From an uncultured Paracoccaceae bacterium (GTDB lineage: Bacteria; Pseudomonadota; Alphaproteobacteria; Rhodobacterales; Rhodobacteraceae): a stretch of 64,000 bases of DNA. Position 1 is the first letter of the stretch. Each line of letters starts with the position of its first letter. Position numbers and translations under genes: made by a program. Below are positions 55,184 to 64,000 of this stretch, piece after piece. The notes beneath the pieces are model-generated. The model did not search any database. It had not been told where the DNA came from and was given only the letters and a program-made list of their open reading frames with translations. The stretch covers positions 186,001-250,000 of the forward strand of contig CANMIX010000003.1 of NCBI GenBank assembly GCA_947497985.1, in the 5' to 3' direction.

Positions 55184-56716
55184 ATGACAGCGACATCCGT
55201 ACAGTTTTCCGACGATCAGGCCACGGCCTTTGACAGTGTGACCGAAGCATTGCGCCAGGCCGGTGTGGACCTGGACGATGGGCTTTTGCAATCTCCGATG
55301 GGCGAAAGCGGCGTGCGCGCGGTGATTGGCAAAGCGGGTTCTGGCAAAACGCTGTTGCTGGCAGAGCTTTATAAAGCCTTGGAAAATTCCGGGGTCGAGG
55401 TCGTGTCAGGCGATTATGAAAGCCGCAAGAAAAGCGACCGGCGTACACTGGCTATTTTGGCCCCAACCAACAAAGCGGCCAGCGTTCTGCGTCTGCGCGG
55501 CGTGCCGGCAACCACCATCCACCGCATTCTCTATACGCCAGTCTATGACCCGGAATATGAGAAGATCGCCGAATGGCTGGCGGGGCAGGGCGATGAGCCG
55601 GATATGGAAGGCCTGACCGAAGAAGCCCTGGCACGTGCGCAGGCGTTTTATGAGAAGAACAAATCCATTCCGGGTGCTTTGGCCGCTGCGGGTTTGCGCG
55701 GCTCTGATTTCATCACCGGTTGGAAACGGCGCGAAGAGCCGTTGGACATCGGATTTGTCGATGAGGCCTCGATGCTGGATGATCGCCAATTTGACGATCT
55801 GAAAGAGATCTTTCCCAATCTTGTCTTGTTTGGTGACCCGGCCCAGCTTGCTCCTGTGAACCAGTCCGGCTCGATGGTGTTTGATGCTTTGCCCGAAGAG
55901 CATCGGCTGATCCTGAACCGCATCCACCGGCAAAAGGCCGATAACCCTATCCTGGATCTGGCCCATGCGCTGGCGGATCCGCAGCTGGGATTTGAAGACT
56001 TCGAACGGATGATCGAAGAGACCGCCCAGCGAGACGAACGGGTGGTCTGGGGCCAGCGGGTCGAAGTGGATCTGATGGCACGCTCTCCGGTGCTGGTCTG
56101 GCGCAACAACACGCGGATCCGGCTGATCAACGCGTTTCGCGCGGTCTATGGTGCGCCCGAGGATGAGCTGCTGGCGGGGGAGCCCTTGATCTGTGACGGG
56201 ATTGAGCTGCCGATGAAACACCGTAAGAAACGACTTGATCTTGAGGCGCGGGGCCTGATCAAAGGCGCGCAAGTGATCTACCTTGGCCCGGGTCGCAAGC
56301 CCGGATTTTCGCGACTACATGTGATGGGGGCTGAGGATCCGCAAGTCTCGGCCGCCTCCATCGTGAAAATCGAAAAACCTGATGAAGAAGAACCCTTTAT
56401 CCCGTTTGCCGCACGGATGGGGGCGACGTTTTTGCATGGGGCTGCGGTGACCATCCACAAGGCTCAAGGCAGCCAATGGGACACGGCGCAGGTCTTTGCG
56501 CCTGACATCTACGCAGCTGCCCGCATGGGGCGGGTCGAGGCGGGTCAGCCTTTGTGGAAACGACTGGCCTATGTGGCGATTACCCGTGCCCAGGAACGTC
56601 TGATCTGGGTTGTGCGCAACCGGTTGGCCAAGCCAAGCGATACGCTGCGGGTAGATGATCTGAAGGTCGCGCCCGTGGCCTTGCAGCTGGAGGCGCAGGA
56701 AGAGGAGGTCACATGA
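55184..56716 (+). CDS. RecD-like ATP-dependent DNA helicase
   Basis: A 510-residue SF1 helicase of the RecD/TraA-like group. Walker A GKAGSGKT near 49-56, PTNKAASVLR (motif Ia), Walker B VDEASMLDD near 193, LFGDPAQLAPV (motif III), HKAQGSQWD (motif V) and VAITRAQERL (motif VI). It is much shorter than RecD and lacks RecBC partners nearby, so it acts alone or with an unknown partner, probably in DNA repair or recombination. The last four bases overlap the ATG of the SDR gene. Confidence 0.9.
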   Translation: MTATSVQFSDDQATAFDSVTEALRQAGVDLDDGLLQSPMGESGVRAVIGKAGSGKTLLLAELYKALENSGVEVVSGDYESRKKSDRRTLAILAPTNKAASVLRLRGVPATTIHRILYTPVYDPEYEKIAEWLAGQGDEPDMEGLTEEALARAQAFYEKNKSIPGALAAAGLRGSDFITGWKRREEPLDIGFVDEASMLDDRQFDDLKEIFPNLVLFGDPAQLAPVNQSGSMVFDALPEEHRLILNRIHRQKADNPILDLAHALADPQLGFEDFERMIEETAQRDERVVWGQRVEVDLMARSPVLVWRNNTRIRLINAFRAVYGAPEDELLAGEPLICDGIELPMKHRKKRLDLEARGLIKGAQVIYLGPGRKPGFSRLHVMGAEDPQVSAASIVKIEKPDEEEPFIPFAARMGATFLHGAAVTIHKAQGSQWDTAQVFAPDIYAAARMGRVEAGQPLWKRLAYVAITRAQERLIWVVRNRLAKPSDTLRVDDLKVAPVALQLEAQEEEVT

Positions 56717-57450
56717 ACCGGAGCATCATCATCACCGGGGCAAGTTCTGGGATTGGGCAAGCAACGGCAGAGCTGTTCCTCGGGTCCGGCTGGACGGTCG
56801 GTCTTTTGGCACGGCGTGTGGACCGTCTGGAGGATATCGCGTCCGGTCATCGCCGTGCTATTGTGTTGCCTGCTGATGTGACCAAACCTGATGAGGTTTC
56901 GACCGCGTTTGAGCAATTCGCGGACCAGGCCGGACATCTGGACGTTCTGTTCAACAATGCCGGTATCTTTACTGCGCCAGGGCTGATTGATGAGATCGCG
57001 CTGGAGGATTGGTATGCCTCGCTCAATGTGAACCTGACGGGAATGTTCCTGGCGGCACGCGCGGCCTTTGCCCAGATGCGCGCGCAGGATCCGATGGGTG
57101 GGCGGATTATCAACAACGGATCGATCGCCGCGCATGTACCACGGCCAAACTCGACCCCTTATGCGGCGACCAAGGCGGCGATTACCGGCATGACCAAGTC
57201 CTTATCTCTGGATGGGCGGGCGTTTAACATTGCCTGTGGTCAGATCGATATTGGAAACGCACGCACGCCTATGGTGGAAGAGCTGATTTCTCGCGCCGTA
57301 GAGGCCGATCCAGAGGCGCCGGTGATGGATAGTTTCTCCGTTGAGGATGCTGCACGGTCTGTGTTGCATATGGCTGAATTGCCGTTGGAAGCGAATGTGC
57401 AATTTATGACGGTGATGGCAACCAAAATGCCCTATATCGGCCGCGGGTGA
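56713..57450 (+). CDS. Short-chain dehydrogenase/reductase
   Basis: A 245-residue classical SDR. TGASSGIGQ near residue 8, NNAG, the catalytic Ser in NNGSIAAH, and Tyr/Lys in PYAATKAA. Substrate unknown. It overlaps the helicase gene by four bases, so translation is coupled. This is an odd functional pairing that I have seen in other Rhodobacterales. Confidence 0.88.
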   Translation: MNRSIIITGASSGIGQATAELFLGSGWTVGLLARRVDRLEDIASGHRRAIVLPADVTKPDEVSTAFEQFADQAGHLDVLFNNAGIFTAPGLIDEIALEDWYASLNVNLTGMFLAARAAFAQMRAQDPMGGRIINNGSIAAHVPRPNSTPYAATKAAITGMTKSLSLDGRAFNIACGQIDIGNARTPMVEELISRAVEADPEAPVMDSFSVEDAARSVLHMAELPLEANVQFMTVMATKMPYIGRG

Positions 57451-57518
57451 TATAGGCTCTAGGGGGCTCCCGCCAACCCCGATACAGCAGCAAGCTGCAG
57501 CCGGGGCTGTTGGACGTG

Positions 57519-57542
57519 GCGCCTCTGGCAGGCCAGAGGCGC
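57519..57542. other. Perfect hairpin between convergent genes
   Basis: GCGCCTCTGG (57519-57528) pairs with CCAGAGGCGC (57533-57542) around a four-base loop. No T-run on either side, so it may be a transcription-end or RNA-processing element rather than a classical terminator. Confidence 0.45.
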
Positions 57543-57555
57543 GGTGCTGCCGCAG

Positions 57556-58326
57556 TCAGCCGTTGCGTAGGAGGCGGAAGATAGCCGATGCGCCCCAGCC
57601 AGAAACCATCGCAATCGCCAGCGCCAAAAGCCCGTAGAGCACAGGTTGCTCGCGTGACAGGGTAAAGAGGAAACGTTCCAGACCGACTTTGCGCACGTCG
57701 ATGCTGCTGTCGTGGTCTGCGATTACCTGACCGCCGCGTGTGAGGAGAATACGAGCTGTGTATTCGCCTTCGGTCAGGTCGGGGGGCATTTGGATTGTGG
57801 TGCGAAACAGCGTCTGTTGATCCACTTCCACAGTATTTTCCAGAAGCGCGTATTTGGTTTGGTTCTCGCGGATGCGCACCAGAGCTTCAACGTAATCCTG
57901 CGCCTGTTCATGGGCGACTTTGGCTCCGATTGACAGAATGGCGCGTTCGATGGAGACCCTGTAGCGGCGGTCGTTTGACAATGTCAGCATCTCTTCAAAC
58001 GGGGCGCTGGTGGCGACGGCGTAAAAGATCGGTGCTCGGTCCACTGTGACTGAATCCACATTGGTCCAGATACCAAATCGCTTACCCTTGCGGCGCACCA
58101 CCGCCGGTACCGACGGGCCGGAGAGCGTGACCAGAACATGCAGGGGCTCGCCCTCTGGTAGGGGGGATTCACGTTTCACCGCGCCAAAGATCAGGATTTC
58201 GGACCCGTCAAAGTCGGTGGTGATTTCCACCTGGTTCTGGCTGAGGCCCAAGACCACCTCTTCCTGTGCTGACGCGGTCGACAACGCAAGCAGAAGCGAG
58301 ACAAGGAGAGTGACAATGATCCGCAT
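57556..58326 (-). CDS. TIGR02186 family membrane-anchored protein
   Basis: A 256-residue protein with an N-terminal signal (MRIIVTLLVSLLLALSTASA), a beta-rich periplasmic domain and one C-terminal membrane segment (about 225-248). I recognise the TIGR02186 pattern by the block LILFGAVKRESPLPEG-type core and its constant pairing with TauE/SafE permeases. It starts one base after the TauE stop, so translation is coupled. It is probably an accessory subunit for sulfur-compound export. ATG at 58326 is chosen over an open extension to 58344. Confidence 0.78.
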   Translation of the reverse strand: MRIIVTLLVSLLLALSTASAQEEVVLGLSQNQVEITTDFDGSEILIFGAVKRESPLPEGEPLHVLVTLSGPSVPAVVRRKGKRFGIWTNVDSVTVDRAPIFYAVATSAPFEEMLTLSNDRRYRVSIERAILSIGAKVAHEQAQDYVEALVRIRENQTKYALLENTVEVDQQTLFRTTIQMPPDLTEGEYTARILLTRGGQVIADHDSSIDVRKVGLERFLFTLSREQPVLYGLLALAIAMVSGWGASAIFRLLRNG

Positions 58327-58327
58327 C

Positions 58328-59242
58328 CTACCCCCTTGCCACATTGGTGATGGAATAGAGCTCGGAGGGTTCCAGCAGCAGATCCAGTCCCAACTTACCG
58401 CAGACCGCCAGCACGATCACAGCCAGCAGGATCCGCAGTTGTTCTGCCTTGAGGTAGGACCCTAGGCGGGTGCCAAACTGAGCACCGACCACGCCGCCGA
58501 CCAGCAGTAAGAAAGCCAGTACGATGTCCACGGTCTGGTTGGTGATGGCATGCATCATCGTCGTGGCACCAGTCACCGTAATGATCTGAAACAGTGAGGT
58601 GCCGATCACCACTTTGGTCGGAATGCCAAGGACATAGATCATGGCAGGCACCATAATGAAACCGCCGCCAACACCCATAACGGCAGTCAAGATACCGACC
58701 AGAAACCCGACGAGAATGGGCGGGATCACCGAGATATAGAGCTGTGAGGTACGAAACCGGGTTTTCAGCGGCATCTTGTGCACCCAGCCGCGCTGCTTGC
58801 GCTTGGGCGGCGCGCCGCGCCGGGATTTGCGCAGGGCGTTGACGCTTTCGATGAACATCAATCCGCCAACAATACCAAGAAAGACCACGTAACAGAGCGT
58901 CACAAACAGATCGACCTGGCCTAGTGATTTCAGGTAGTTGAAAACCGCGATGCCGCAGGCCGCTCCCATTAGACCGCCGACTTGCAGCACAACCCCCATC
59001 TTCAGATCGACCGTGCGACGCCGCAAATGGGCCAGCACCCCAGAGACTGAGGAGGCCACGATTTGATTCGCCCCAGTTGCCACTGCAACAGCTGGCGGTA
59101 CGCCAATAAAGAACAACAGCGGTGTCAGAAGAAACCCGCCTCCGACGCCGAACATGCCCGACAGGATTCCAACGATCCCGCCGAGACCGAGCAACGTAAA
59201 GGCGTTGACCGAGATTTCAGCGATGGGGAGGTAGATATTCAT
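58328..59242 (-). CDS. TauE/SafE family sulfite/organosulfur exporter
   Basis: A 304-residue permease with eight or so membrane segments and the duplicated TauE half-motif: GIVGILSGMFGVGGGFLLTP near the start and GILTAVMGVGGGFIMVPAM in the second half. Members export sulfite or sulfoacetate in anion efflux. A basic stretch (SRRGAPPKRKQRG) sits in a central cytosolic loop. It is the first gene of a pair with the TIGR02186 protein. Confidence 0.88.
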   Translation of the reverse strand: MNIYLPIAEISVNAFTLLGLGGIVGILSGMFGVGGGFLLTPLLFFIGVPPAVAVATGANQIVASSVSGVLAHLRRRTVDLKMGVVLQVGGLMGAACGIAVFNYLKSLGQVDLFVTLCYVVFLGIVGGLMFIESVNALRKSRRGAPPKRKQRGWVHKMPLKTRFRTSQLYISVIPPILVGFLVGILTAVMGVGGGFIMVPAMIYVLGIPTKVVIGTSLFQIITVTGATTMMHAITNQTVDIVLAFLLLVGGVVGAQFGTRLGSYLKAEQLRILLAVIVLAVCGKLGLDLLLEPSELYSITNVARG

Positions 59243-59361
59243 GTCCTTTGTTAAACCCCAGTAAAGGACAAAATCAACTGTGTTTGCTGCTTTGCGGCGT
59301 CAGAATTCTTGAATGTGTCCTGAAGCAGAACTGTGTTTCGCCTCAGGAACGCGCGGATTTC

Positions 59362-60372
59362 TTAGCGTTCCTTCACATAAGGTTCGCCGCCGGCCTTGGG
59401 GGGAACGGCTTTGCCGACAAAGCCCGCAAGGATCACCACGGTCATGATATAGGGGAGAGCGCCCAGCAGCTGACCTTGGATTTTGGTCTGGAAAATCGCT
59501 TCTAGCACGTCGGGTCGCAGCTCAAGGGCTTGGAACAGGCCGAACAACAGGCAAGCTCCCAATGCGTACCAAGGGCGCCATTTGGCAAAGATCAGCGCCG
59601 CCAACGCGATAAAGCCGCGACCAGCCGACATTTCTTTGACAAAGCCTGCCTGCAATGCGGTCGACAGATATGCGCCCGCAATTCCACATAAGATCCCGCA
59701 GATGCCGACGGCAGCAAACCGCAGGCCCACAACCGAGACACCAGCGGTGTCCACTGCCGCGGGGTTTTCACCAACCGCACGCAGGCGCAGGCCAAAACGG
59801 GTGCCAAAGAGCACCCATGCGGTCAGTGGCACCGCCAATAGCGACAAGTAGACCAGAACGGAATGACCCGAGATCAGTTCAGAATAGGCTTGTTGGAGTG
59901 GTCCGGCCTCTGCCAGCAGACGAGATAGGGGGCGACCTGCGGCTTCGGCCTCGGTTGGACCGATGGCAAAGGGGAGTTCGATGGGGGAGAAGCGACCGCC
60001 GTCAAGCAGCGACGGCGTGCGGCCGCCTTGTTGGAACCAATCTTGTGCGATCAAAACGGTCAGACCGACGGCGAGGAAGTTGATTGCCACGCCCGAGATC
60101 AGCTGGTTGCCGCGGAAGGTGATGGAGGCGACGCCGTGCAATGCGGCCAAAACCAGAGAGGAGCCAATACCGGCCAATAAGCCCAGCCACGCGTTGCCGG
60201 TGGTTGCCGCGATTGCGGCTGAGAAGAACGCCGCCATCAGCATCTTGCCTTCGAGACCGATGTCGAAAATGCCAGCACGTTCAGAAAACAGACCGGCCAG
60301 ACAGGCCAATAGCAAGGGCGTTGCGAGACGGACAGAGCTGTCAAAGATTTGGATAAGGGTCAGGAAATCCAT
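59362..60372 (-). CDS. BMP-type ABC transporter permease (second subunit)
   Basis: A 336-residue permease of the BPD/LivHM-like branch (BmpABC/NupQ type), with eight to ten hydrophobic segments and GLFSERAGIFDIGLEGKMLM, the family's glycine-rich start. Its start overlaps the end of the next permease gene by one base. With the ATPase and the BMP binding protein it forms a nucleoside (purine-type) importer; substrate is inferred from family. Confidence 0.85.
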   Translation of the reverse strand: MDFLTLIQIFDSSVRLATPLLLACLAGLFSERAGIFDIGLEGKMLMAAFFSAAIAATTGNAWLGLLAGIGSSLVLAALHGVASITFRGNQLISGVAINFLAVGLTVLIAQDWFQQGGRTPSLLDGGRFSPIELPFAIGPTEAEAAGRPLSRLLAEAGPLQQAYSELISGHSVLVYLSLLAVPLTAWVLFGTRFGLRLRAVGENPAAVDTAGVSVVGLRFAAVGICGILCGIAGAYLSTALQAGFVKEMSAGRGFIALAALIFAKWRPWYALGACLLFGLFQALELRPDVLEAIFQTKIQGQLLGALPYIMTVVILAGFVGKAVPPKAGGEPYVKER

Positions 60373-61466
60373 CAGGCTTTTTCCTTCCGCAGAGCAATGA
60401 AGATTTTTTCCAGCGGCATCCGGACCATATTGTCGAGCGCGCCAGTAAAGAGGATGACGAGTGCCTGAATGACAACGATCAACTCACGCGGGATGGAAGT
60501 CCAGAGCGCCAGTTCCGCACCGCCCTGGTAGAGGAAGCCAAAGAGGATCGCCGCCAGAAAGACACCAAACGGGTGATTCCGACCCATCAGGGCCACGGCA
60601 ATGCCGATGAAACCTGCGCCTTCGGTTGCGTTCAAGACTAGACGCTCGGCCTCACCCATGACGTTGTTGATGGCCATCATGCCACAGAGCGCACCAGAGA
60701 TCAGCATGGCAATCATGGTGATCTTGACCGGGGACATGCCGGCATAGCGCGCGCCGGTCTCGGATTTACCATAGGAGCGGATTTCATAGCCAAGCCATGT
60801 GCGCCAGATCAACAGCCAGACCAGAACGCAGGCCGCCAGAGCCACCAGAAGACTGACGTTGGCAGGTGCGTTTTTTGAAAAATTGATGCCAAGCGGTAGC
60901 AGGATTTCATGCAGCGACGGAAGGTGCACGGCATCGGGGAAACGGGCGGTGGCCGGGTCGAAACCACCTTCGGGTTTCAGGATATTGACCAGCATATAGT
61001 TCAACAACGCAGCGGCGATGAAATTGAACATGATGGTGGTGATAACCACATGGCTGCCGCGTTTGGCCTGAAGATAGGCGGGGATTGCGGCCCAGGCTGC
61101 ACCAAAGAGCGCAGCCGCGACACTGGCAAACAACAGGGCGACAGTCCAATGGGGCCACGGGATAAACAGGCAGGCGTAAGCCACGCCGAGACCGCCCAGC
61201 ATTGCCTGACCTTCGCCGCCAATGTTGAACAGGCCTGCGTGATAAGCCACCGCAACCGCCAGACCGGTAAAGAGGAAGTTGGTCGCGTAATACAGCGTGT
61301 AGCCCCAGCCATAAGTCGAGCCAAGCGCGCCTTCGATCATCAGGTTCAGCGCCTCAGTCGGGCTTTCACCGATGGCAAGGATCACAAGTGCCGAGAGACC
61401 CGCCGCCAGCAATAAGCTGATGAGAGGGATCAGGACGACATCCGCCCATTTTGGCATTTTTTCCAT
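60372..61466 (-). CDS. BMP-type ABC transporter permease (first subunit)
   Basis: A 364-residue permease of the same branch. GLFNIGGEGQAMLGGLGVAY is the matching glycine block, with ten predicted membrane segments. It sits between the ATPase and the second permease, with one-base overlaps at both ends, so all are translated from one message. Confidence 0.86.
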   Translation of the reverse strand: MEKMPKWADVVLIPLISLLLAAGLSALVILAIGESPTEALNLMIEGALGSTYGWGYTLYYATNFLFTGLAVAVAYHAGLFNIGGEGQAMLGGLGVAYACLFIPWPHWTVALLFASVAAALFGAAWAAIPAYLQAKRGSHVVITTIMFNFIAAALLNYMLVNILKPEGGFDPATARFPDAVHLPSLHEILLPLGINFSKNAPANVSLLVALAACVLVWLLIWRTWLGYEIRSYGKSETGARYAGMSPVKITMIAMLISGALCGMMAINNVMGEAERLVLNATEGAGFIGIAVALMGRNHPFGVFLAAILFGFLYQGGAELALWTSIPRELIVVIQALVILFTGALDNMVRMPLEKIFIALRKEKA

Positions 61467-62995
61467 TATGCAGTCTCCGCCGTCATGCCCGCCATCATCA
61501 GGCCCAGCTCTTTTTCATCTGTTTCTGCGGCCTGACGTTCACCCATGATATGGCCGTCAAACATCACCGCGACGCGGTCGGCGAGCGATAGGATCTCTTC
61601 CAGCTCGACCGAGACCAAGAGCACCGCTTTGCCCTGATCGCGCAGGGCGACGATCTGTTGGTGGATGAACTCAATCGCGCCGATGTCGACACCGCGGGTG
61701 GGTTGCCCGACCAGCAAGAGGTCGGGATTACGCTCAATCTCGCGGGCGACGACGATTTTTTGTTGGTTGCCGCCCGAGAAATTCTTGGCCGCAAGCCATG
61801 GGTCTGGGGGGCGGACGTCGAATTTCTCCATCTTGGCTTCGGTGTCGGCACGTAGGGCCGCGTTGTCCATAAGGACGCCCTTTTGGAATTCGGGCGCGCG
61901 GTGATAGCCAAAGGCGACGTTTTCCCAGGCGTGGAAGTCCATGATCAGCCCCTCGCGCTGGCGATCTTCGGGGACGTGGCCGATATGGGCTGCGCGGCGT
62001 GCGCGGCCATTGGCACCTGATCCTGTCAGGGGCAGGGGCGTGCCGTGCAGTTTGATCGAGCCTTCACCGGTACGCATGCCGCCGAGCACTTCCAGAAGTT
62101 CCGATTGACCATTGCCTGCAACCCCGGCGATGCCGAGGATTTCACCGGCACGCACCGTCAGGTTGATGCCTTTGACACGCTCAACACCGGCCTCGTCCGA
62201 CACGCGCAGGTTTTCAATCTCGAGCACGGGTGCTGCGGGTCTGGCGGGGACTTTGTCGACCTGCAAAAGAACTTTGCGACCCACCATAAGCTCGGCCAGA
62301 TGTTCTGGATTGGTCTCAGCGGTTTTGACGGTTGCAGTCATTTCACCGCGCCGCATCACTGATACGGTGTCGGTATATTCCATGATCTCACGCAGCTTAT
62401 GGGTGATCAGGATGATGGTTTTGCCTTCGCTGCGCAGCCTGTCCAGAATGCGAAACAGCTGGTCGGCCTCGGCCGGGGTCAGAACCCCCGTGGGCTCGTC
62501 GAGAATAAGGATATCGGCCTGACGGTAGAGCGCTTTGAGGATTTCGACCCGCTGCTGCATGCCGACGCCGATCTTGTCGATGCGGGCGTCGGGGTCGACG
62601 TTCAACTCATACTCGGTTGCCAGTGTTTTCAGGGACTTGCGCGCCTTGGCCAGCGAGGGGCGTAAAAGCCCGCCGTCTTCGGCGCCCAGGATGATGTTTT
62701 CCAGAACAGTGAAGTTTTCGACCAGTTTGAAATGCTGGAATACCATGCCGATGCCGGCGGCGATGGCGGCCTGGCTGTCGGGGATTTCGGTCAGTTTTCC
62801 ATTTATCCAAACCTCGCCTTTGTCGGCCTTGTAGAACCCATAAAGGATGCTCATCAGCGTGGATTTGCCCGCGCCGTTTTCGCCGATGATGCCGTGGATT
62901 GTACCCGGCTGGACCTGGATGGAGATGTCTTTATTGGCCTGTACCGGGCCAAAGGACTTGGAAATACTTTTGAGCTCGATTGCGGGTGCGGTCAT
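61466..62995 (-). CDS. BMP-type ABC transporter ATPase with two nucleotide-binding domains
   Basis: A 509-residue double ATPase. The N-terminal domain has Walker A GENGAGKST at 38-46 and a degenerate signature GVGMQQRVEI. The C-terminal domain has a degenerate Walker A (GVAGNGQSE) and a canonical signature FSGGNQQKIVVA. This asymmetry is normal in the sugar/nucleoside subgroup. ATG at 62995 is preferred because AGGAG lies six bases upstream; ATG at 63016 is possible. Confidence 0.9.
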   Translation of the reverse strand: MTAPAIELKSISKSFGPVQANKDISIQVQPGTIHGIIGENGAGKSTLMSILYGFYKADKGEVWINGKLTEIPDSQAAIAAGIGMVFQHFKLVENFTVLENIILGAEDGGLLRPSLAKARKSLKTLATEYELNVDPDARIDKIGVGMQQRVEILKALYRQADILILDEPTGVLTPAEADQLFRILDRLRSEGKTIILITHKLREIMEYTDTVSVMRRGEMTATVKTAETNPEHLAELMVGRKVLLQVDKVPARPAAPVLEIENLRVSDEAGVERVKGINLTVRAGEILGIAGVAGNGQSELLEVLGGMRTGEGSIKLHGTPLPLTGSGANGRARRAAHIGHVPEDRQREGLIMDFHAWENVAFGYHRAPEFQKGVLMDNAALRADTEAKMEKFDVRPPDPWLAAKNFSGGNQQKIVVAREIERNPDLLLVGQPTRGVDIGAIEFIHQQIVALRDQGKAVLLVSVELEEILSLADRVAVMFDGHIMGERQAAETDEKELGLMMAGMTAETA

Positions 62996-63087
62996 CGGGG
63001 CTCCTACTGTCGTCATGGGGCGGGGGCAGTTGATGTGTTCCAATAAAATGGACGTCGCCCGCTATCACATGGTGTTTTTATGCGAAA

Positions 63088-63118
63088 CCCGGAAGACGCG
63101 GAATATGCGTCCTCCGGG
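63088..63118 (-). terminator. Terminator-like hairpin between BMP gene and ATPase
   Basis: CCCGGAAGACGC (63088-63099) pairs with GCGTCCTCCGGG (63107-63118), allowing one G-U pair, around seven bases. It is about 44 bases after the BMP-gene stop. On the minus strand a T-rich stretch follows. It would allow high BMP and lower ATPase/permease expression. Confidence 0.65.
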
Positions 63119-63161
63119 TAGATTGGTGTGGGGCGGTTTCACACCCCTGATGATCGGTGAA

Positions 63162-64000
63162 TTAGAATTCCAGAACCGGGCAGCTGCTGTCCGCATAGTA
63201 GCTGGCAACGCTGACTTCACCGTCGATGATCTGTTGGCGCGTCGCGTTGACGGTGGCTGCCATTTCCTCAGAGACCAAATCAGCGTTGTATTCATCCATG
63301 GCAAAGCCGACGCCTTCTTCGGCCAGCCCCATGGTGAAGACGCCGGTTTCAACCGCTTCGCCTGCTTTCATCGCTTCATAGACCGCGACATCCACGCGTT
63401 TCAGCATAGAAGTCAGAACTTTGCCCGGGTGCAGGTGGTTTTGGTTGCTGTCTACGCCGATGGACAGGATGCCTTCATCGGCAGCGGTCTGCAGAACGCC
63501 AACACCGGTGCCGCCGGCCGCTGCGTAGACAACATCCGCGCCTTGGGAGATTTGCGCTTTGGTCAGCTCAGAGCCTTTTACCGGGTCGTTCCAGGCGGCG
63601 GGTGTGGTGCCGGTCATATTGGCAACAACGGTTGCGTCCGGGTTCACGGCCTTGACGCCTTGGGCATAGCCACAGGCAAAATGGCGGATCAGCGGTACGT
63701 CCATGCCGCCAATGAAGCCAACGGTGCCGGATTTCGACGACATCGCCGCCAGCATGCCAACAAGGTAGGATCCTTCATGTTCCGCAAAGCCGACCTGGCG
63801 CACGTTGGGCAGGTCCAGCCAGTTCACGTCGATCACGACGAATTTGGTGTCAGGATAGTCAGGTGCAACGGTGGACAGCGGATCGGCCATGGCAAAGCCC
63901 ATAGTGACAACGGGGTTGGCACCGGCTTCTGCAAAACGACGCAGGGCCTGTTCACGCTGAGCCTCAGATTGCAGTTCGATCTCGCGGTATTTGCCGCCGG
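63162..64000 (-). CDS. BMP family ABC substrate-binding protein, 5' end missing
   Basis: The C-terminal ~279 residues of a basic membrane protein (BMP/PnrA-like) binding protein are in the window. The frame is open to the window edge, so the signal peptide and N-terminal lobe are missing. Visible parts: GGIDVPLIRHFACGY-type block, FAEHEGSYLVGMLAAM, VVYAAAGGTGVGVL and GVDSNQNHLHPG, all typical of PnrA-like nucleoside-binding proteins. It is first in the importer operon. Confidence 0.88.
   Translation of the reverse strand, partial: GGKYREIELQSEAQREQALRRFAEAGANPVVTMGFAMADPLSTVAPDYPDTKFVVIDVNWLDLPNVRQVGFAEHEGSYLVGMLAAMSSKSGTVGFIGGMDVPLIRHFACGYAQGVKAVNPDATVVANMTGTTPAAWNDPVKGSELTKAQISQGADVVYAAAGGTGVGVLQTAADEGILSIGVDSNQNHLHPGKVLTSMLKRVDVAVYEAMKAGEAVETGVFTMGLAEEGVGFAMDEYNADLVSEEMAATVNATRQQIIDGEVSVASYYADSSCPVLEF

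Overview
The window looks like a chromosomal segment of a Roseobacter-clade alphaproteobacterium (Rhodobacteraceae). The signs are: an ethylmalonyl-CoA pathway gene set (ccr, ecm, a mesaconyl-CoA hydratase and a malyl-CoA thioesterase-like gene) close to sucAB-sucCD-mdh-sdh; ftsE-ftsX-plsC order; a LuxR/LuxI pair; an HvrA-like H-NS protein; and moderately high GC (judged by eye). I see no transposase, integrase, CRISPR array, rRNA or tRNA gene. Almost all DNA is ordinary, tightly packed core-type sequence.

Layout. 1-3.5 kb: end of a DUF2007 gene, a tRNA-modifying methyltransferase, a DUF465 protein, a DMT exporter with a LysR regulator, and an unannotated 48-aa gene. 3.5-7.5 kb: phbB and phbA (PHB cycle), an EAL-like protein with altered signature residues, and a TlpA-type thioredoxin. 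7.5-13.5 kb: argH, two tiny lipoproteins, lysA and a large DUF4175/TIGR02302 membrane protein. 13.5-19.4 kb: a zinc-ribbon membrane protein, ftsE-ftsX-plsC, two paralogous FMN-binding-type proteins, and a sterol desaturase/fatty acid hydroxylase family protein. 19.4-22.1 kb: a possible structured RNA, a secreted hypothetical protein, lpdA and a small membrane protein. 22.1-29.0 kb: sucB, sucA, sucD and sucC on the minus strand. 29.4-31.7 kb: a Cys-rich Sel1-type repeat protein and mdh. 32.2-35.6 kb: a small secreted protein, a CitE-family gene, NnrU, DUF1737 and mesaconyl-CoA hydratase. 36.0-41.8 kb: sdhCDA, then two divergent surface-glycan genes, then sdhB. 42-49.2 kb: accessory genes (creD, HxlR plus double SnoaL, aldo/keto reductase, small proteins, DUF1428, DUF1989, deoD, H-NS). 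49.3-53.3 kb: divergent ecm and ccr. 53.6-57.5 kb: luxR, luxI, RecD-like helicase, SDR. 57.5-59.2 kb: a TIGR02186/TauE pair. 59.4-64 kb: a BMP-type nucleoside ABC importer, cut by the window end.

How the genes work together. phbA/phbB make acetoacetyl-CoA and 3-hydroxybutyryl-CoA. ccr and ecm run the centre of the ethylmalonyl-CoA pathway. The hydratase at 34.5 kb and the CitE-family enzyme at 32.9 kb carry it towards malate, and suc/mdh/sdh are the TCA steps that join it. The most notable pattern is a perfect GTGATCAC palindrome, seven times in non-coding DNA upstream of sucC, mdh, sdhC and sdhB. At sucC and sdhC it occurs as a pair exactly 21 bp apart and 114-144 bp upstream of the start codon, and at sdhB as one site at the outer position. 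This suggests a shared regulator of the TCA genes; which protein binds is not shown by the sequence.
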